In this document: in pieces, positions 8,613 through 17,978 of the stretch
Numbering within the stretch: position 1 is the first letter of the stretch
Layout of the letters: each line of letters starts with the position of its first letter
Origin: VXNF01 sp964291305
GTDB lineage: Bacteria > Actinomycetota > Acidimicrobiia > Acidimicrobiales > CATQHL01
Length of the DNA: 64,000 bases
Direction of reading: 5' to 3'
Assembly: GCA_964291305.2 (NCBI GenBank)
Contig: OZ219783.1
Span: 1,426,001-1,490,000 of the forward strand
The notes under the pieces: model-generated
The model's input: the letters and a program-made list of their open reading frames with translations, nothing else
The model's database searches: none
Told to the model about the DNA's origin: nothing
Translations under genes and position numbers: made by a program

Positions 8613-9625
8613 GCCAAGGCGGCGGCAAGCCAGAGCCCGACAGCGACCGTGAGGCCATACACCGCAAGTAGCCGCCCGGTAGCAGCTAGCACCGCGATTA
8701 GGTCCGAGCCTGTGTCACCGCGTAGCACTCGCCGCAGAGGCTGCACCGCCAGCGGCAAGGCAATGAGGCCCAACAGTGGCCAGGGCGCTTCGGCCGACAG
8801 CGGAGTCAGTTGAATCGGATCGACAGCCCTGCCCAACACAATTACCCCTTGCCAAGCAGGCCAGCCGATGGCTAGCGGGGTCAGAGCAGCAAAGCCTCCC
8901 AGCAGCAACATGGCGTAAAGCAGGCGAGTCCGTGCCGCACCTAGGCGGACGGCGAGGGTGAACTTTCCTGTAGCTGCGTCGCTGTCGATATCACGCAAGT
9001 TGTTAGCAACCAGTAGAGCGCAACTGAAGCAACCGCAGCCCACCCCCACCCAGATGCTGGCAACCGGTATGGCTTCTAACTGCACATATGCACTGCCCAC
9101 ACCAGCCAAGAGTCCGAAAAAGACGAACACCGATACCTCGCCCCAGCCGTAGTGACCGTACGGTCGGCGGCCACCGGAGTAGAACCAACCCGCAGCTAAA
9201 GCGGCCGACCCGGCGATTACTAGCTCCCAGCCGGCTGCCGCGGCCAGTGCCAGTCCTGCGCCAGCGGCCACCAAGCCGGCCAGAGCGGCCGCCCGGCGCA
9301 CGGCTGCGGGAGCGGCTAAGCCCGAGCCAACCAGGCGCCGAGGACCGATTCGGCGCTCGTCGTCAATGCCTCGCACCCCGTCGCTGTAGTCGTTGGCATA
9401 GTTGACCCCTACCTGCAGGGCCAACGCCACCACCAGGGCGGCCGCTAAACGCCACCAGATTACGCCTTGACCCCAGCCGAATCCCGGTCGGGCGGCGCTG
9501 GCGGTCCCCGCCAGAACTGGAGCCAAAGAAGCCGGTAGCGTGCGTGGTCTCGCCCCTGCAACCCAGTTCTGCGGCCGCGTCACGGTCTCGCACGCTAGCG
9601 GGCTAAGACAGTTCCCTGCACGCAC
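8609..9625 (-). CDS. menA: 1,4-dihydroxy-2-naphthoate polyprenyltransferase
   Basis: Integral membrane UbiA-family prenyltransferase that attaches the isoprenoid tail in menaquinone synthesis. The first Asp-rich motif is NYANDYSDG at 75-83 and the second is NNLRDIDSDAATGK; eight or so hydrophobic helices cover the rest. The substrate is supported by the family pattern (PRTLPASLAPVLAG) and the neighbouring menG. The start is uncertain: 9625 gives 338 aa and a GTG at 9583 gives 324 aa, closer to the family. Confidence 0.93.
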   Translation of the reverse strand: MRAGNCLSPLACETVTRPQNWVAGARPRTLPASLAPVLAGTASAARPGFGWGQGVIWWRLAAALVVALALQVGVNYANDYSDGVRGIDDERRIGPRRLVGSGLAAPAAVRRAAALAGLVAAGAGLALAAAAGWELVIAGSAALAAGWFYSGGRRPYGHYGWGEVSVFVFFGLLAGVGSAYVQLEAIPVASIWVGVGCGCFSCALLVANNLRDIDSDAATGKFTLAVRLGAARTRLLYAMLLLGGFAALTPLAIGWPAWQGVIVLGRAVDPIQLTPLSAEAPWPLLGLIALPLAVQPLRRVLRGDTGSDLIAVLAATGRLLAVYGLTVAVGLWLAAALA

Positions 9626-9688
9626 ATCGGCACACCTAGAACCACTGCCGGACAGGGACTAATGCCGGCGACCTCGTATGCTCGCCGC

Positions 9689-11689
9689 ATGAACCGCCTG
9701 GCTAGCGAAGGCAGCCCCTACTTGCGCCAGCATGCTGACAATCCAGTGGACTGGTATCCCTGGAGCAACGAAGCCTTCGACCAAGCCCGGCTAACTGGCA
9801 AGCCGGTTTTGCTGTCGGTTGGCTATTCCTCCTGCCATTGGTGCCACGTCATGGCGCATGAGTCTTTTGAGGACCCGGCCACGGCAGAGCTAATGAACCG
9901 CTGGTTCGTGAATGTGAAAGTGGACCGCGAAGAACGCCCCGACGTGGACTCCCTGTATATGGAGGCGGTTACCTCTCTGACCGGCCACGGAGGCTGGCCC
10001 ATGACCGTTTTCTTGACGCCAGAGGGTGAGCCCTTCTTCGCCGGCACCTACTTCCCCCCCACTCCACGCCACGGGATGCCGTCGTTTCAGAACGTGCTAG
10101 AACGGGTGCAAGAGGCCTGGGCTAGCCGACAAAGCGATGTCAGGGAGCAAGCACGGCGCATCACCGCCGCTTTAGATCGGTCTGCCAGGCTGCCGCCAGC
10201 CGCCGGGGCGGCTCCCGACGGCCACGAGGTACTACTCGCCGCCGCTGGAGCACTCCGTGGCCAGTACGACGCCGCCTGGGGTGGCTTCGGCCACGCTCCC
10301 AAATTCCCCCAGGCGATGACACTCGAGGCGCTGTTGCGGCACTGGCGGAACTCTGGCGACGACGATGTACTCGCAATGGTCATCAACAGCCTGGACTGCA
10401 TGGCTTCGGGGGGTATTTACGACCATCTGGGCGGGGGGTTCTCGCGCTATGCCACCGACCAGCGCTGGCTGGTACCGCACTTCGAGAAGATGCTCTTCGA
10501 CAACGCTCTCCTGCTGGGTCTCTACACCTCTGCCTGGCAGGTCACCGGTAAAGCTCGCTACCGCCAAGTCATAGACGAGACCGTCCAGTATCTCTTGCGA
10601 GACCTGCGTCAGCCCGATGGTGGTTTCGCCTCAGCTGAAGACGCGGACTCCGAAGGGGTTGAGGGAAAGTTCTACGTCTGGAGTCTTGCAGAGTTGCGTG
10701 AGGCCGCTGAGGAAGTTGCCGAGGCCGCCATCGAGTGGTACGGAGCCACCGAGGAAGGCAACTTTGAGGGAGCCAACATCCTCTGGCGACCAGTACGGGG
10801 CGACCTGTTGCGGCCCGCGGAGGTGGAACAAGCGCGCGGCCAGCTGTTCGAAGCTCGCACTCAGCGGATCCGGCCGGGACTTGACGACAAGGTGCTGACC
10901 GAATGGAACGGGCTGGCGATCTCGGCCTTAGCGGGAGCTGCCATGGCCACTGCTCACCGCGCCTGGCTAGCGGCCGCTGAGGAGTGCGGCGAGTTCTTGC
11001 TCGAACGGCTCCGGCGTCCCGACGGCCGCTGGCTGCGATCCTGGCAGGCGGGTGATGCCGACAGGCCTGCGGAGGCGCGACACCTGGCTTGCGCCGCCGA
11101 TTACGCGGCCGTGCTGGATGCCTTCTGCCGGCTAGCAGAGGCCACCGGCTCGGCGCGCTGGATTGAAGAGGCTCGCCGTACGGCCGACGACCTGCTAGCG
11201 CTTTTCTGGGACCCCGACAGTGAGAGCATTTCGACCTGCGGCCGTGATGCCGAGCCGCTGGTGGCCACGCCCAGAGACCTATTCGATAATGCCACCCCAT
11301 CGGCCAGCAGCGCATCCGCGCGGGGCCTGCTGCGCCTGGCAGCTCTAGTAGGCAACAGCAGCTATCACGAACGAGCCGAGGAGATTCTGGCAGTGCTAGG
11401 TCCACTCGCCGGCGAGCATCCCACGGCCTTCGGCAACCTGCTGTGTGCCCTAGACCTGCACGCCGCGGGGACAACTGAGATCGTCATAACCGGTGATCGC
11501 CCTGACCTCGTGCAGGTAGTACACGCCGCTTGGCTGCCGAACGCCGTGCTGGCCTGGGGTGAGCCGTACGACTCACCACTGTGGTCCCAGCGCCCCGACG
11601 GCGCTGCCTATGTTTGCCGGCGCTACACCTGCGAAGCGCCCGCCGACAACGCCGACACCCTACAGAAGCAGCTGGCCACCGCTCTCTGA
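9689..11689 (+). CDS. DUF255 thioredoxin-domain protein (YyaL/SPATA20 family)
   Basis: 666-aa cytoplasmic protein with an N-terminal thioredoxin-like DUF255 domain opening MNRLASEGSPYLRQHADNPV and carrying the CHWC motif at 49-52, followed by an alpha/alpha-barrel region like N-acylglucosamine epimerases (for example GGIYDHLGGGFSRYATD and LTEWNGLAISAL). The family is widespread and its function is not established. I start at the ATG at 9689, where the family N-terminus begins; an upstream ATG at 9662 adds nine residues. It is divergent from menA. Confidence 0.92.
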   Translation: MNRLASEGSPYLRQHADNPVDWYPWSNEAFDQARLTGKPVLLSVGYSSCHWCHVMAHESFEDPATAELMNRWFVNVKVDREERPDVDSLYMEAVTSLTGHGGWPMTVFLTPEGEPFFAGTYFPPTPRHGMPSFQNVLERVQEAWASRQSDVREQARRITAALDRSARLPPAAGAAPDGHEVLLAAAGALRGQYDAAWGGFGHAPKFPQAMTLEALLRHWRNSGDDDVLAMVINSLDCMASGGIYDHLGGGFSRYATDQRWLVPHFEKMLFDNALLLGLYTSAWQVTGKARYRQVIDETVQYLLRDLRQPDGGFASAEDADSEGVEGKFYVWSLAELREAAEEVAEAAIEWYGATEEGNFEGANILWRPVRGDLLRPAEVEQARGQLFEARTQRIRPGLDDKVLTEWNGLAISALAGAAMATAHRAWLAAAEECGEFLLERLRRPDGRWLRSWQAGDADRPAEARHLACAADYAAVLDAFCRLAEATGSARWIEEARRTADDLLALFWDPDSESISTCGRDAEPLVATPRDLFDNATPSASSASARGLLRLAALVGNSSYHERAEEILAVLGPLAGEHPTAFGNLLCALDLHAAGTTEIVITGDRPDLVQVVHAAWLPNAVLAWGEPYDSPLWSQRPDGAAYVCRRYTCEAPADNADTLQKQLATAL

Positions 11690-11707
11690 GTCCCGGCCTG
11701 CGATCGC

Positions 11708-12331
11708 CTAGGGACGGGAACCTTCCCAGGAGCCCCAGTGCAATATCTCGTCGAGGTCGCGCCAGCCGCGCTTAAGAGATCGGCTAGGCCGGTCCGGCGC
11801 GGGCCATCCCAGTGCCACGATCCCCAGCAGTTCCACCCCATTGGGTATCGCCAACTCGGCCCGCACCTCGAGTTCGCTGTTGAACAGACCAAAAAATAGC
11901 GCACCAAGGCCCCGCTCGGTCGCCGCCAGCAGCAGGTTTTGCACGGCGAAGGCGCAGTCAGTGAGCCAGTACGGAACTGGCCAGGCTTGCGGCGAGCTAC
12001 CCAGGCCGCGCATTGCGCTAGCAGCCTTGTCTCTCTCTCGGTAGCGGGCCAAATAGCGGCGGCTATCAGCAGTCGGCAACACCAGTGCCGGCGCCTGCAG
12101 TAGTCCCGGCCAGCGGAACTTGGCGCGCCGCTCGGGCGGCAGAGTTAGCTCCCAGAAGGCCGCTATAGCCGAAGCGGTGTCCAAGATGACGAACTCGGTG
12201 CCTTGGGCAAACCCCGCCGAGGGCGCTTGCCGAGCCAACTGGCAGAGTTCCTCAAGCAGAGCCCGCTCCAACCTGCGAGGTTCGAAGCTCCTCGTCATGT
12301 GGCGTGCCGCTATTGCTTCCGTGAGGTTCAC
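11708..12331 (-). CDS. Nitroreductase-family flavoprotein
   Basis: 207-aa FMN-binding oxidoreductase of the nitroreductase fold. The N-terminus (AIAARHMTRSFEPRRL) and RQAPSAGFAQGTEF have the FMN-phosphate pattern, and the C-terminal half has AVQNLLLAATERGLGALFFG and the GIVALGWP segment typical of the family. The substrate is not predictable, and BluB-like or dehydropteridine-type roles cannot be excluded. It faces the DUF255 gene tail to tail, 18 bases apart. Confidence 0.88.
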   Translation of the reverse strand: MNLTEAIAARHMTRSFEPRRLERALLEELCQLARQAPSAGFAQGTEFVILDTASAIAAFWELTLPPERRAKFRWPGLLQAPALVLPTADSRRYLARYRERDKAASAMRGLGSSPQAWPVPYWLTDCAFAVQNLLLAATERGLGALFFGLFNSELEVRAELAIPNGVELLGIVALGWPAPDRPSRSLKRGWRDLDEILHWGSWEGSRP

Positions 12332-12419
12332 TGACCTTAACGTCTCACCTCGGTGACTTCAGCGTCGCCTCCGAGTGGCCTGCACAACAGAAAACAGCAG
12401 CCAGACTTGCTAGAGCGAC

Positions 12420-13091
12420 TCAGTCTCCGTAACGCCGCAGACGTTCTGCCGTCGCCCAAGCTACGGTTACCAGTGAATCGCCCCGATCGCGCTGGAGAGG
12501 CTTCAACAGGCCCTCCAGGGCGGGATCTATGCGCTCGGGTCGCATCGTTTCATAGTCCAGCACTGCTGCTTGCCCGCCATCGCCGGTAGCTACGAACGAA
12601 CGGGCGTCGTAGAGGCTGTTACCGATCCGGTAACGCTTCGCTAGGCGTCTCCCCCAAGCCCGCTCCTCACCATTAGCGCTGTGGCCCGGTTGCGGGATCA
12701 CCTTGCTCAGAACCTTAAAAACTTCGAAGGTGGAGGGGTCGTTGATTCTCACCCCCATCAGCACGTCCTCGTCAGGGAACGCCATCACCGCACGGTGCAG
12801 TTGTTCCGCTACTAGCGCCTGCAGGACTGTGCTGCGCCGAGAAGTGCGGGCAACTGAACCCGCGCCCAGGATCACTACCGGTGTGCCGCCGATTCGCTCC
12901 AGAGTCGAGAACACAAAACCGCGTAGCCGGTTACCTTCAAGTGCCTCGGTCAGGAGCACCCAGATTTCGGTCTGCTTGGAAAGAAACCCCACGGTGAAAG
13001 GATTCTGCGTGTCGGCACACAGCTCAGCCATCGACTCCAACTCCCCGTCGGTGACCGCGGTGCAATCTCTACTCTCGACCTCAACAGCCAT
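12420..13091 (-). CDS. Conserved-looking protein, possible GNAT fold
   Basis: 223-aa soluble protein that I do not recognise. The central part (NRLRGFVFSTLERIGGTPVVILGAG, then LVAEQLHRAVMAFPDEDVLMGVRINDPSTFEVF) alternates beta-strand and helix in the order seen in GNAT acetyltransferases, but no clear acetyl-CoA loop is visible. No signal peptide or membrane segment is seen. It lies 112 bases downstream of dnaE on the same strand. Confidence 0.7.
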   Translation of the reverse strand: MAVEVESRDCTAVTDGELESMAELCADTQNPFTVGFLSKQTEIWVLLTEALEGNRLRGFVFSTLERIGGTPVVILGAGSVARTSRRSTVLQALVAEQLHRAVMAFPDEDVLMGVRINDPSTFEVFKVLSKVIPQPGHSANGEERAWGRRLAKRYRIGNSLYDARSFVATGDGGQAAVLDYETMRPERIDPALEGLLKPLQRDRGDSLVTVAWATAERLRRYGD

Positions 13092-13203
13092 AGTTGTCGC
13101 CTATCCCTCTCCAGCCAATTTCGAACATCGGGTTGATCCCCCAATAGTTCAGTGTGCCGGGAGGCCGAGTGCAAACCGACACGACCGCAACCAAGCCTGC
13201 CGA

Positions 13204-16200
13204 CTAAACCTGTACGGCATGAACTCCCAGGAGTTGATGCAATTCGGGAACCAGGCCTCCGTCTAGGTCTACGCGGTATTCCCGGGATAATTGCAGCATA
13301 TGAGTCTTACCTAGCTGGATTTCCACCGGCGATTGACCTCCGTACTGGCCAAGTAGCCGCTTTAGTTCTGCCAGCCGGTCGGGGTCCATACCGGCGGGCG
13401 GAAGATGCAAGCGCAGGGCACCGCGCGTCTCGTTGACGAATCCCTCTAAGTCCATGCTGATGAGCTTGGGCTCCTCCTCGCGTCGATCTAGCCGAGCCTT
13501 CAGGATCACTACCTCTTCATCTGCCAGCAGAGCGTCCTGGACCTCCAGAGACCTCGGAAAGACAGTCACCGGGATCATCCCGGTGCGATCGTCGAGCGTG
13601 AAAGTGGCCATATGAGCGCCGTTGCGTGTCTTGCGCCTCGCCAGCGAGGTGATGGCACCGCCCACGGTCACGATCTCACCGTCGGGCAACTCCTGCAGCT
13701 CGCTAATGCTGTGCTGACGCTTGCCTACGAGCAGGTGTTCGATGCCTTCCAAGGGATGGTCACTGATATAAAGCCCCAGCATCTCCTTCTCGTCGGCCAG
13801 CATGCGCTCGCGAGGTGCGTGCGTGTCGGGCACGGTCGGCTTGTTGCTGTAGCCGGTAGTGACCCCCGTATCGCCGAACAGGCTGAGCACCCCAAACTGC
13901 CGGTCGCGCCGCTCAGCCATGGCTGCGTCGATGCTGCGAGAGTGCACGTTAAGCAGGCCCTGGCGGGTATGGCCGAGTAAGTCGAAGGCACCTGCTTTGA
14001 TAAGTGAGGCCACGGTGCGCTTATTCAGGACCGTCTGATCTACCCGATCGCAGAAATCGTTAAAGTCGCCAAACGCTCCGCCGGAGCGGCGTGCGTCGAT
14101 GATGTGGGTGGCGTTGGCCGCGCCTACGTTCCGCACTGCTGATAGACCAAAAAGGATGCGACCCCGCTCGGGTGCGTCGGCATCCAGCACGGGAGTGAAG
14201 TCCGAGAGCGACTCGTTTATGTCTGGCACCGCCACGTCGATCCCCCGGAGACGGCACTCCAGTAGGTAGGGCGTGAGCCGTTCCATCTTGTGGCGCACGC
14301 TGGTCAGCAGCGCCGCCATGTACTCCACTGGGTAGTTGGCCTTCAGGTAGGCGGTCTGATATGCCAGTAGGCCGTAGGCATAGGAGTGACTCTTATTGAA
14401 GGCGTAGTCAGCGAACGGTTCGATCTGATTCCACCACTGCTCGCCAACTTGCCGGCCGTAGCCGGTGGCGTCGCAGCCAGCGATGAACTTCTCTTTCTCC
14501 TCGGCCATCTTTTCACGAATTTTTTTGCCGCAGGCCTTGCGCAGGTTGTCGGCCTCCTCGAGGCTGTAGCCGGCAAACACCTGGGCAATCCGCATCATCG
14601 ACTCTTGGTAGATCATGAGCCCGTAGGTGTCGGCCAGAATTTCTTTGGCTTCCGGATGAAGCAACTCCACATCCGCCCGCCCCATCTTGCGATCGGCGTA
14701 GGTGAGGTGCATGTTGTCCTTCATCGGCCCGGGCCGATATAAGGCCACCAGAGCAGCCACATCGTTGATGTCGCTGGGCTGCATCGACCGCAATAAAGCA
14801 CGCACCGGTGGGCTCTCCAACTGAAAGATCCCCGTGGTGTCGCCGCTCTGGAGCATCTCGTAGGTGGGCTCATCATCGAGTGGCAGCTCGTCGATGTCTA
14901 GATTCTCATTGCGCAGGCGCTCCACGTGGGAAATCGCGTCGCTGATCACGTCTAGGGTGCGCAAGCCCAGGAAATCCATCTTGAGCAGTCCGAGTTCCTC
15001 CACCGCATCCATGTCGTACTGGGTAACGATGGGCGCCTCGTCGGCTCCCTGACGGTCGGCAGGCTTGCGCTGAATCGGCAAGTGGTCGGTCAAAGGGTCC
15101 GGCGATATCACCACGGCAGCGGCGTGGATACCGTCCTGGCGACGCAGCCCCTCCAATCCCAACGCCACATCCACAACTTCCCGCACCTGTGGATCCTCCG
15201 CGTACATGGCGCGGAGGTCTCCCGCTAGGTCGTAGCCGGCACCGAAAGCACTCTGGCGCTCGAGGCAGGCGTACAGCGGCGTGGTCCGGCCCATGATCGG
15301 TTCGGGAACTGCCTTGGCGATCTTGTCCCCAACGGCGTAGGGGTAATCCAGCACCCGCGCCGCATCCCGCACAGCCGCCCGGCCCTTGATGGTGGAGAAG
15401 GTAATGATCTGCGCTACGTGATCTCGTCCGTAGCGCTCCGCGGCATAGCGGATGAGGTCGTCTCGGTAACGAGAGTCGAAATCCATGTCGATGTCGGGCA
15501 TCTGGCGGCGCCCAGGGTTTAGGAAACGCTCAAAGAGCAGGTCATAGCGCAGCGGATCCAAGCTGGTGATGCCAAGACAGTACGAGACTGCACAGCCAGC
15601 TGCGCTGCCCCTCCCAGGGCCGACGCGGATCCCTTGCGAGCGGGCATAGCGGATGAGATCCCATACGATGAGGAAGTACGAAGCGAAGCCCATGCTGGCT
15701 ATTACTTGCAACTCATACGCCAGTCGGTCCGATGTGGCCTCGGGCAGCGAATCGCCCCAACGGGATCGCGCCCCCTCCAGGGTGAGATGGGCTAGATAGT
15801 CGTCGGCGGAGTCGAAGCTGTCTGGCAAAGGGAAGGGCGGCAACTTGATATCGCCAAAATCGATCTCCACCTCACAGCGCTCGGCGATGTCCAGGGTGCT
15901 GTCACAAGCCTGGAGCATCTCGGCAAATAGGTGCCGCATCTCCGCTGCTGTCTTGAGGTAGTGCTCGTCGCCGTCGAACTTTAAGCGATCCGTAGCGCTG
16001 CGAACGCTCCCGGTCTGTACACAGAGCAAGGCGTCATGGGCCACCGCGTCGGCGCGATGGGTGTAGTGGCTGTCGTTTGTTGCCAATAGCGGCAGGTTGA
16101 GCGTGTCAGCGATTTCCAATAGCTGGGGGATGATCCGCTGCTGCTCGGAAATACCGTGATCCTGGAGTTCAACGAAGGTGCTGCGGGGCCCGAATATCTC

Positions 16201-16731
16201 CCGCAGGCGGTCCGCATGTTTCAAGGCCTGGTCAAAGTCGTCGCGTATCAGCGCCTGGCACACATGGCTGCCAAGGCAACCGGTGCTGGCCAGGATGCCC
16301 TCGGCGTGATCGGCTAACACTTCCCAGTCCACCTTGGGCTTGTAGTAGTAACCCTCGAGAAAGGCTCGGCTGGCGATCTGGATGAGATTGCGGTAGCCGG
16401 CATTATTCTCCGCCAGCAGGGTCAGGTGGTAGTAGAGCTTTTTCCCAGTAGATGTCTCGCCGCCACCGTCGTCTACCGTGCCTCGCCGGGCCGGACGCTC
16501 GTGACGACTCTCGTGCGCCATGTAGGCCTCGATTCCCAACACGGGTTTTATTCCGCCGGCGCGACATGCCTTGTAGAACGGGACGAGCCCGTAGAGGTTG
16601 CCATGGTCGGTGATCCCGAGTGCCGGCTGACCGTCGGCTTGGGCAGCCTCCACCAACGACTCCACTCGCGAGGCCCCGTCGAGCATGGAGTACTCGGTGT
16701 GGGTGTGCAGATGAACAAAGCTGTCAGACAT
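13204..16731 (-). CDS. dnaE: DNA polymerase III alpha subunit
   Basis: Replicative polymerase, 1175 aa. It has an N-terminal PHP domain (FVHLHTHTEYSMLDG, residues 5-19), the catalytic PDIDMDFD motif near residues 410-417, the GPGRGSAAG motif before it, the PLQ-type thumb/fingers, tandem HhH and a C-terminal OB fold (IVTVGGAITSLARRKT). I use the ATG at 16731; an in-frame start 13 codons upstream is unlike the family. The PHP metal ligands look intact, as in actinobacterial DnaE1 proofreading enzymes, so built-in 3'-5' exonuclease activity is plausible. Confidence 0.97.
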   Translation of the reverse strand: MSDSFVHLHTHTEYSMLDGASRVESLVEAAQADGQPALGITDHGNLYGLVPFYKACRAGGIKPVLGIEAYMAHESRHERPARRGTVDDGGGETSTGKKLYYHLTLLAENNAGYRNLIQIASRAFLEGYYYKPKVDWEVLADHAEGILASTGCLGSHVCQALIRDDFDQALKHADRLREIFGPRSTFVELQDHGISEQQRIIPQLLEIADTLNLPLLATNDSHYTHRADAVAHDALLCVQTGSVRSATDRLKFDGDEHYLKTAAEMRHLFAEMLQACDSTLDIAERCEVEIDFGDIKLPPFPLPDSFDSADDYLAHLTLEGARSRWGDSLPEATSDRLAYELQVIASMGFASYFLIVWDLIRYARSQGIRVGPGRGSAAGCAVSYCLGITSLDPLRYDLLFERFLNPGRRQMPDIDMDFDSRYRDDLIRYAAERYGRDHVAQIITFSTIKGRAAVRDAARVLDYPYAVGDKIAKAVPEPIMGRTTPLYACLERQSAFGAGYDLAGDLRAMYAEDPQVREVVDVALGLEGLRRQDGIHAAAVVISPDPLTDHLPIQRKPADRQGADEAPIVTQYDMDAVEELGLLKMDFLGLRTLDVISDAISHVERLRNENLDIDELPLDDEPTYEMLQSGDTTGIFQLESPPVRALLRSMQPSDINDVAALVALYRPGPMKDNMHLTYADRKMGRADVELLHPEAKEILADTYGLMIYQESMMRIAQVFAGYSLEEADNLRKACGKKIREKMAEEKEKFIAGCDATGYGRQVGEQWWNQIEPFADYAFNKSHSYAYGLLAYQTAYLKANYPVEYMAALLTSVRHKMERLTPYLLECRLRGIDVAVPDINESLSDFTPVLDADAPERGRILFGLSAVRNVGAANATHIIDARRSGGAFGDFNDFCDRVDQTVLNKRTVASLIKAGAFDLLGHTRQGLLNVHSRSIDAAMAERRDRQFGVLSLFGDTGVTTGYSNKPTVPDTHAPRERMLADEKEMLGLYISDHPLEGIEHLLVGKRQHSISELQELPDGEIVTVGGAITSLARRKTRNGAHMATFTLDDRTGMIPVTVFPRSLEVQDALLADEEVVILKARLDRREEEPKLISMDLEGFVNETRGALRLHLPPAGMDPDRLAELKRLLGQYGGQSPVEIQLGKTHMLQLSREYRVDLDGGLVPELHQLLGVHAVQV

Positions 16732-16876
16732 CCCGCCTCTCCCTACCACGGCTTCACCTACGCTGGACAAATGACAGTGCTGTGGTTTCAGCGCTGACCA
16801 TAGTCGGTGGAGGAATCAGCCGCGTCGGACTATCGGAGCCGAGTTCTGAGTCGTCACAACTACAGCGCGGCTGGCT

Positions 16877-17386
16877 TCAGAGGTAGGTACCGGGTCGCGC
16901 CTCGGCGGGATGTTCGGCCTCGCTCCTACCAGGAGGCATCAACTGTCCGCGCATATCTGCAAGTTGCCGGCGAGCCAATACCTGCTGGGCATAGAGCGTT
17001 GCCTGGATACCCTGAATGAGACCTTCCATCCAACCCACCAACTGTGCCTTGGCGACACGTAACTCGGCCTCAGTGGGCACCTCTGAATCGGGAAATGGTT
17101 GCGCCAGGCGGTTGAGTTCCTGGCGCAGGTCAGCCGACAGCGCCGACCCCAACTCCTGCAATGAGATCTCGTAGATCTCCCGCAGCCGGTCACGGCTGCG
17201 TTCGTCGAGGGGGGCCTCGCGCACTTCCTGCAGCAGGCCGCGCAACATGGCGCCGACGCGCATCACCTTGGCGGGCTGCTCAATAGCGTCGCTCGGTGAG
17301 ATTTGCTCGGTACTCTCCGGCCCGACGACCTCGACCGACTCAGGCTCTGGTCCACTGGGTTCGCTTTCCTGGGGCATCTTGGCCAT
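16877..17386 (-). CDS. bpa: Bacterial proteasome activator Bpa/PafE-like protein
   Basis: 169-aa protein of the DUF2587/Bpa family, an ATP-independent ring that opens the 20S proteasome gate in actinobacteria. The central helical part (MRVGAMLRGLLQEVREAPLDERSRDRLREIYE, shown by its key helices) and the C-terminal end GTYL match the family, whose last residues (GQYL-like) dock into the proteasome alpha ring. The first 40 residues are acidic and likely disordered. Its presence implies proteasome genes elsewhere. It is divergent from the Rrf2 gene. Confidence 0.88.
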   Translation of the reverse strand: MAKMPQESEPSGPEPESVEVVGPESTEQISPSDAIEQPAKVMRVGAMLRGLLQEVREAPLDERSRDRLREIYEISLQELGSALSADLRQELNRLAQPFPDSEVPTEAELRVAKAQLVGWMEGLIQGIQATLYAQQVLARRQLADMRGQLMPPGRSEAEHPAEARPGTYL

Positions 17387-17493
17387 CTCCGAACTCGGGA
17401 ACGATCCGGCGCTGTGACGTTAGCGGCACAGACCTCCCAACGACCATACGCCCCCTCCGGACCGGCGGGGAGCTAGCCGGTACGCTCGCAGCT

Positions 17494-17943
17494 GTGAAGG
17501 TATCCACTCGGGCGGACTATGCCAGTCGGGCGCTGCTGTCCCTGGCGCTGCACGAAGCCGCAGCTCCACAATCAGCCCGGGACATCGCCGACCGCACCGG
17601 ACTGCCTCAGCCCTACCTAGAGCAGATTCTGCTGGCGCTGAAGGGTGCTGGTCTCGTTCTCTCCAAGCGAGGCGTAGGCGGTGGCTACCGGCTGGCGCGA
17701 TTGCCTGGCGATATCTATCTCAGCGAGATCGTGAGCGCGGTGGAGGCCCCAATCGTGGCTGACGACTTTGGAGAGCCACACAAGGACGGGGCTTGTGATC
17801 ACGAGGGCCAGTGTGTGCTATTAGCAGTCTGGGCTTCGGTGGGAACCGAAATGCGACGCCTCCTGTCATCGTTCAGCCTGGCGGATATCGCTGCTATGGC
17901 ATGTGGCGCTCTCCCCTGGCCCGATAAAGCCGCATCAGATTGA
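17494..17943 (+). CDS. Rrf2-family transcriptional regulator
   Basis: 149-aa winged-helix regulator. The GTG at 17494 gives the family N-terminus VKVSTRADYASRALLSLALH; then come the recognition helix QPYLEQILLALKGAGLVLSKRG and the wing GVGGGYRLAR. Iron-sulfur members (IscR, NsrR, RsrR) use three Cys; here only two are in the right place, in ACDHEGQC, and no third Cys follows at the usual spacing. It may bind an unusual cluster or sense thiols. The target genes are unknown. Confidence 0.9.
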   Translation: MKVSTRADYASRALLSLALHEAAAPQSARDIADRTGLPQPYLEQILLALKGAGLVLSKRGVGGGYRLARLPGDIYLSEIVSAVEAPIVADDFGEPHKDGACDHEGQCVLLAVWASVGTEMRRLLSSFSLADIAAMACGALPWPDKAASD

Positions 17944-17978
17944 ACTTGAGAGACACAGCACAGCTCGCTAGGACCGCG

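Noticed and set aside
10569..11474. A 301-codon frame antisense to the DUF255 gene
   Set aside because: Arg/Pro-rich shadow of high-GC codons; the plus strand encodes a well-supported protein.
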